Assembly (NCBI GenBank): GCA_010671965.1
Contig: JAAHIC010000224.1
Span: 1-7,110 of the forward strand
Length of the DNA stretch: 7,110 bases
Origin: Leptolyngbya sp. SIO4C5
GTDB lineage: Bacteria > Cyanobacteriota > Cyanobacteriia > Phormidesmidales > Phormidesmidaceae
Direction: 5' to 3'
Under the pieces are notes generated by a model, which did not search any database, was not told where the DNA came from, and saw nothing but the letters and a program-made list of their open reading frames with translations. A program made the position numbers and the translations under genes. Shown here piece by piece: positions 5,135 through 7,110 of the stretch; the first letter of the stretch is position 1; each line of letters begins with the position of its first letter.

Positions 5135-6614
5135 GTCCCTAGCGATCTACAACAGCCTGACCCGCCGCAAAGAACCCTTCAACCCGATCGAACCGGGCAA
5201 AATCAGCATATACTGCTGCGGCGTTACGGTTTATGACTACTGCCACTTAGGACACGCTCGCTCTTACATTGTCTGGGACACGGTGCGGCGGTATTTACAG
5301 TGGCGGGGCTATGACGTGTGCTATGTGCAAAACTTCACCGACATTGACGACAAAATTCTGAATAAGGCGCGGCAGGAAAAATCGTCGATGGAAGCTGTGG
5401 CCCAGCGGTTCACGGATGCCTACTTTGAAGACATGGCCCGGCTGAATATTCTAGAAGCCGACGAATACACCTACGCCACCCACACCATTGACGGCATTCA
5501 GCGCCTAATTCACGAGCTAGAGCAAAAGCAGGTTGCCTATGCAGCAGGCGGCGACGTTTACTACAGCGTCCGCAGCTTTCCTGACTACGGCAAGCTTTCA
5601 GGCCGCAGGCTAGAGGACATGCAGGCCGGGGCCAGCGGCCGCGTGGGCGCTGAACCAGAAACCATCAAAAAGCAAGATCCCTTTGACTTTGCTCTGTGGA
5701 AAGGGGCTAAGGCAGGCGAACCTGCTTGGGATTCGCCCTGGGGCGCGGGGCGTCCGGGCTGGCACATTGAATGCTCGGCGATGGTGCAGGATCGCCTGGG
5801 AGATACGATAGATATCCACGTGGGCGGCGCCGACCTGGTTTTTCCCCACCACGAAAACGAAATTGCTCAGTCTGAAGCAGCCACCGGCAAGCCCCTCGCC
5901 CACTACTGGATGCACAACGGTATGGTGAACGTGGGCGGCGAGAAGATGTCTAAGTCCCTGGGCAACTTCACCACAATTCGCCAGCTTTTAGATGCCCCCA
6001 ATGGCCCCCATCCGATGGCCTTACGGCTATTCGTACTCCAGGCCCAATACCGCAAACCCGTAGATTTTACCGATGAAGCGATCGCCTCGGCTGAAAGTAG
6101 CTGGCAGACGCTAAAAGAAGGGCTACTCTTCGGCTACGAGTACGGGGCAAAGCTAGGCTGGGCTGACACAGAAAATCCTGAATTCGGCAAGCCAGCGGCC
6201 ATGCGAATTGAGGCTGAGAGTACTGCGGTTAACCAGTTTCAAACCTCGATGGATGACGACTTCAGCACGCCAGGTGCGGTGGCAGTCCTGTTCGACTTAG
6301 CCAAAGAGCTGCGGCGTCAGGGCAATTTGATCACTCATCAGGGGCAGGCCGAGGCCGAGGCCGAAAAGCTACGGCAGCAGTGGCAAACCCTGGTTGTGCT
6401 GGCGCAGGTATTAGGACTCGAAGCGGCACCCGAAGCGGCTGAAACGACCATCAACGGTCTCAGTGATGCCGAAATTGAGGCTCTGATTGCTCAGCGTCAG
6501 GCTGCCCGCAAAGCTAAAGACTTTGCTGAGAGCGATCGCATTCGGGACGAGTTGCAGGCCCAGGGGATCGCCCTAATTGACAAACCCGGCGGCGTCACCG
6601 ACTGGCACCGCTAG
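5133..6614 (+). CDS. cysS: Cysteinyl-tRNA synthetase
   Basis: A 493-residue class I synthetase that charges tRNA-Cys with cysteine using ATP in the cytosol; the length is normal. From the ATG at 5133, the HIGH-type motif is H38-L-G-H41 in the family-typical GVTVYDYCHLGHARSY. The KMSKS loop is K271-M-S-K-S275. The zinc ligands that select cysteine are all present: C29, C214 (GWHIECSAM), H239 and E243 (FPHHENEIAQS), by correspondence with E. coli C28, C209, H234 and E238. NFTDIDDKI (67-75) is also typical. A DALR-like helical domain follows (about 345-430), then the small C-terminal anticodon-binding part ending in RDELQAQGIALIDKPGGVTDW. An in-frame TTG at 5073 would add 20 residues, but those codons are the hairpin itself and look unlike the family, so MSLAIYNS is the chosen start. 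The stop overlaps the convergent DM13-like stop by 4 bp. Confidence 0.97.
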   Translation: MSLAIYNSLTRRKEPFNPIEPGKISIYCCGVTVYDYCHLGHARSYIVWDTVRRYLQWRGYDVCYVQNFTDIDDKILNKARQEKSSMEAVAQRFTDAYFEDMARLNILEADEYTYATHTIDGIQRLIHELEQKQVAYAAGGDVYYSVRSFPDYGKLSGRRLEDMQAGASGRVGAEPETIKKQDPFDFALWKGAKAGEPAWDSPWGAGRPGWHIECSAMVQDRLGDTIDIHVGGADLVFPHHENEIAQSEAATGKPLAHYWMHNGMVNVGGEKMSKSLGNFTTIRQLLDAPNGPHPMALRLFVLQAQYRKPVDFTDEAIASAESSWQTLKEGLLFGYEYGAKLGWADTENPEFGKPAAMRIEAESTAVNQFQTSMDDDFSTPGAVAVLFDLAKELRRQGNLITHQGQAEAEAEKLRQQWQTLVVLAQVLGLEAAPEAAETTINGLSDAEIEALIAQRQAARKAKDFAESDRIRDELQAQGIALIDKPGGVTDWHR

Positions 6615-6919
6615 GGAATGGTCGCCGTTCCCACCACATCCTCTGAATCTTTAGGCCGAATCACCACCGTACTGTGCAGGCTGATATCCGTTCCTGGCGG
6701 TAGGGCTAGCTCAAACGAGCCGCTGGTTTGGGGCAGTTCGCCCAGATCCACGACCCGCTTTGAGAAATTGCCGCGAATGGTGAGATAGGCTTCTAGGGTG
6801 TCGGCCTCTGCATCGGTCTGAAAATCTTTGAAAGCAATGCTGGCATCGCCGCCACCAAAAATTGCCGCGCCGACATTGCCGCTCGTAGTGTACTGATCTG
6901 TCCCGGAAATCGCGCCCAT
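6611..6919 (-). CDS. DM13-like domain protein, possibly N-terminally truncated
   Basis: A 102-residue protein resembling a DM13 domain, a family proposed to act in redox or electron transfer and often exported. The matching pattern is a beta-rich start (SGNVGAAIFGGGDASIAF), a KDFQTDAEADTLEAYL stretch (31-46), then VVDLGELPQTSGSFELALPPGTDIS (56-80) and STVVIRP near the end. Two things are odd. No signal peptide precedes the domain, and the cysteine usually found after the VVIW strand is replaced (VVIRPKDSEDVVGTATI); the protein has no cysteine at all. An in-frame TAG lies nine codons before the ATG at 6919, with no alternative start between them and no good Shine-Dalgarno. The normal N-terminus may therefore be lost or frameshifted, or this may be a cytosolic variant. 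It converges with cysS, overlapping stop codons through CTAG. Family assignment is by pattern only. Confidence 0.5.
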   Translation of the reverse strand: MGAISGTDQYTTSGNVGAAIFGGGDASIAFKDFQTDAEADTLEAYLTIRGNFSKRVVDLGELPQTSGSFELALPPGTDISLHSTVVIRPKDSEDVVGTATIP

Positions 6920-7031
6920 AGGGTGTGCCCAAAATCGCCAGTCCTAGCCTACTGCCTAGCGGAGCAGCTAGCCAGCCTTCAAGCTAACTTTTTGCGTTTA
7001 GGCCAAACTGGAAGAGGCAATGCTGGGTTTC

Positions 7032-7050
7032 TATAAATTGTCGAGGGTAG
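7032..7050 (+). promoter_or_regulatory. Possible -10 box and ribosome binding site of the last gene
   Basis: TATAAA (7032-7037) is a good -10-like hexamer, but no TTGACA-like -35 box sits at the usual distance. GAGGG, six to seven bases before the ATG at 7054, is a good Shine-Dalgarno. If the -10 is real, the leader is only about ten bases. The rest of 6920-7053 holds no other recognisable signal; it must also serve the - strand DM13-like gene, if that gene is expressed from here. Confidence 0.3.
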
Positions 7051-7053
7051 TTC

Positions 7054-7110
7054 ATGGTGCAGACCATCGCGGTGACTGAAGCCATTACCGATCTCAACGA
7101 GGCGCATCGA
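7054..7110 (+). CDS. Start of an unidentified gene (3' end outside window)
   Basis: The frame is open from the ATG at 7054 to the window edge and gives 19 residues beginning MVQTIAVTEAITDLNEAHR. A GAGGG ribosome binding site precedes it. Similar N-termini (MVQT... with a short helix) occur on several cyanobacterial proteins, including some restriction-endonuclease or methyltransferase-like ones, but 19 residues cannot settle a family. It is divergent from the DM13-like gene. Confidence 0.5.
   Translation, partial: MVQTIAVTEAITDLNEAHR

Larger units (their letters stand above)
141..6539. repeat. Dispersed HIP1 octamers (GCGATCGC), at least 16 copies
   Basis: Perfect GCGATCGC palindromes start at 141, 833, 1080, 1210, 1479, 1690, 1920, 2898, 3097, 3328, 3363, 3530, 4015, 4939, 6078 and 6532. 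This is about one per 440 bases, far above the one per ~65 kb expected for a random 8-mer. HIP1 over-representation is a known hallmark of many cyanobacterial genomes. All copies lie inside coding regions; none lies in the cysS leader or in the 6920-7053 gap. Confidence 0.95.

Noticed and set aside
5610..5915. 101-codon - strand frame inside cysS
   Set aside because: Antisense to the zinc-site region of a full, well-conserved synthetase; a shadow frame.
6345..6362. Hexamer run of the (C/G)AGGCC type in cysS
   Set aside because: Encodes a short Ala-Glu helix in a variable part of the enzyme; low-complexity coding only.

Overview
The window is chromosomal DNA from a cyanobacterium. The evidence is at least 16 perfect copies of the HIP1 octamer GCGATCGC in 7.1 kb, a Ycf20/DUF565 gene (a cyanobacterial and plastid family), a membrane-anchored pentapeptide-repeat protein, and general protein similarity. 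Base composition is moderately GC-rich. No RNA gene, transposon, CRISPR array or phage gene was seen, and no gene-free stretch exceeds about 235 bases.

Positions 1-1848 (+ strand) hold the C-terminal part of an aconitase-superfamily enzyme, probably an Aquifex-type aconitate hydratase whose start lies upstream. It is followed 23 nt later by a KDPG/KHG aldolase (eda); the two are probably co-transcribed. Positions 1809-4352 (- strand) hold a second probable operon. Its first gene is a 722-residue protein with an RDD-like membrane domain, a helical middle and a pentapeptide-repeat domain. After 15 nt comes a small Ycf20-family membrane protein, whose 3' end overlaps the 3' end of eda by 40 bp.

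A 231-bp divergent intergenic region separates that operon from a + strand gene for a small exported beta-rich protein (4584-4991). Next comes cysS, cysteinyl-tRNA synthetase, whose best start is the ATG at 5133. A strong nested inverted repeat (5068-5134) lies directly before cysS and includes the A and T of its start codon. This is the most notable non-coding signal in the window and suggests control of cysS translation, although that is untested.

At the right end a short - strand DM13-like gene (6611-6919) converges on cysS with a 4-bp overlap. It lacks a visible signal peptide and the usual cysteine, so it may be a trimmed remnant. The first 19 codons of another + strand gene start at 7054. 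Apart from the two probable operons the genes look functionally unrelated: central carbon metabolism, membrane/pentapeptide proteins, translation and export. I do not see a clear new multi-gene system. The cysS hairpin, the RDD-pentapeptide fusion paired with Ycf20, and the odd DM13-like gene are the points most worth checking.
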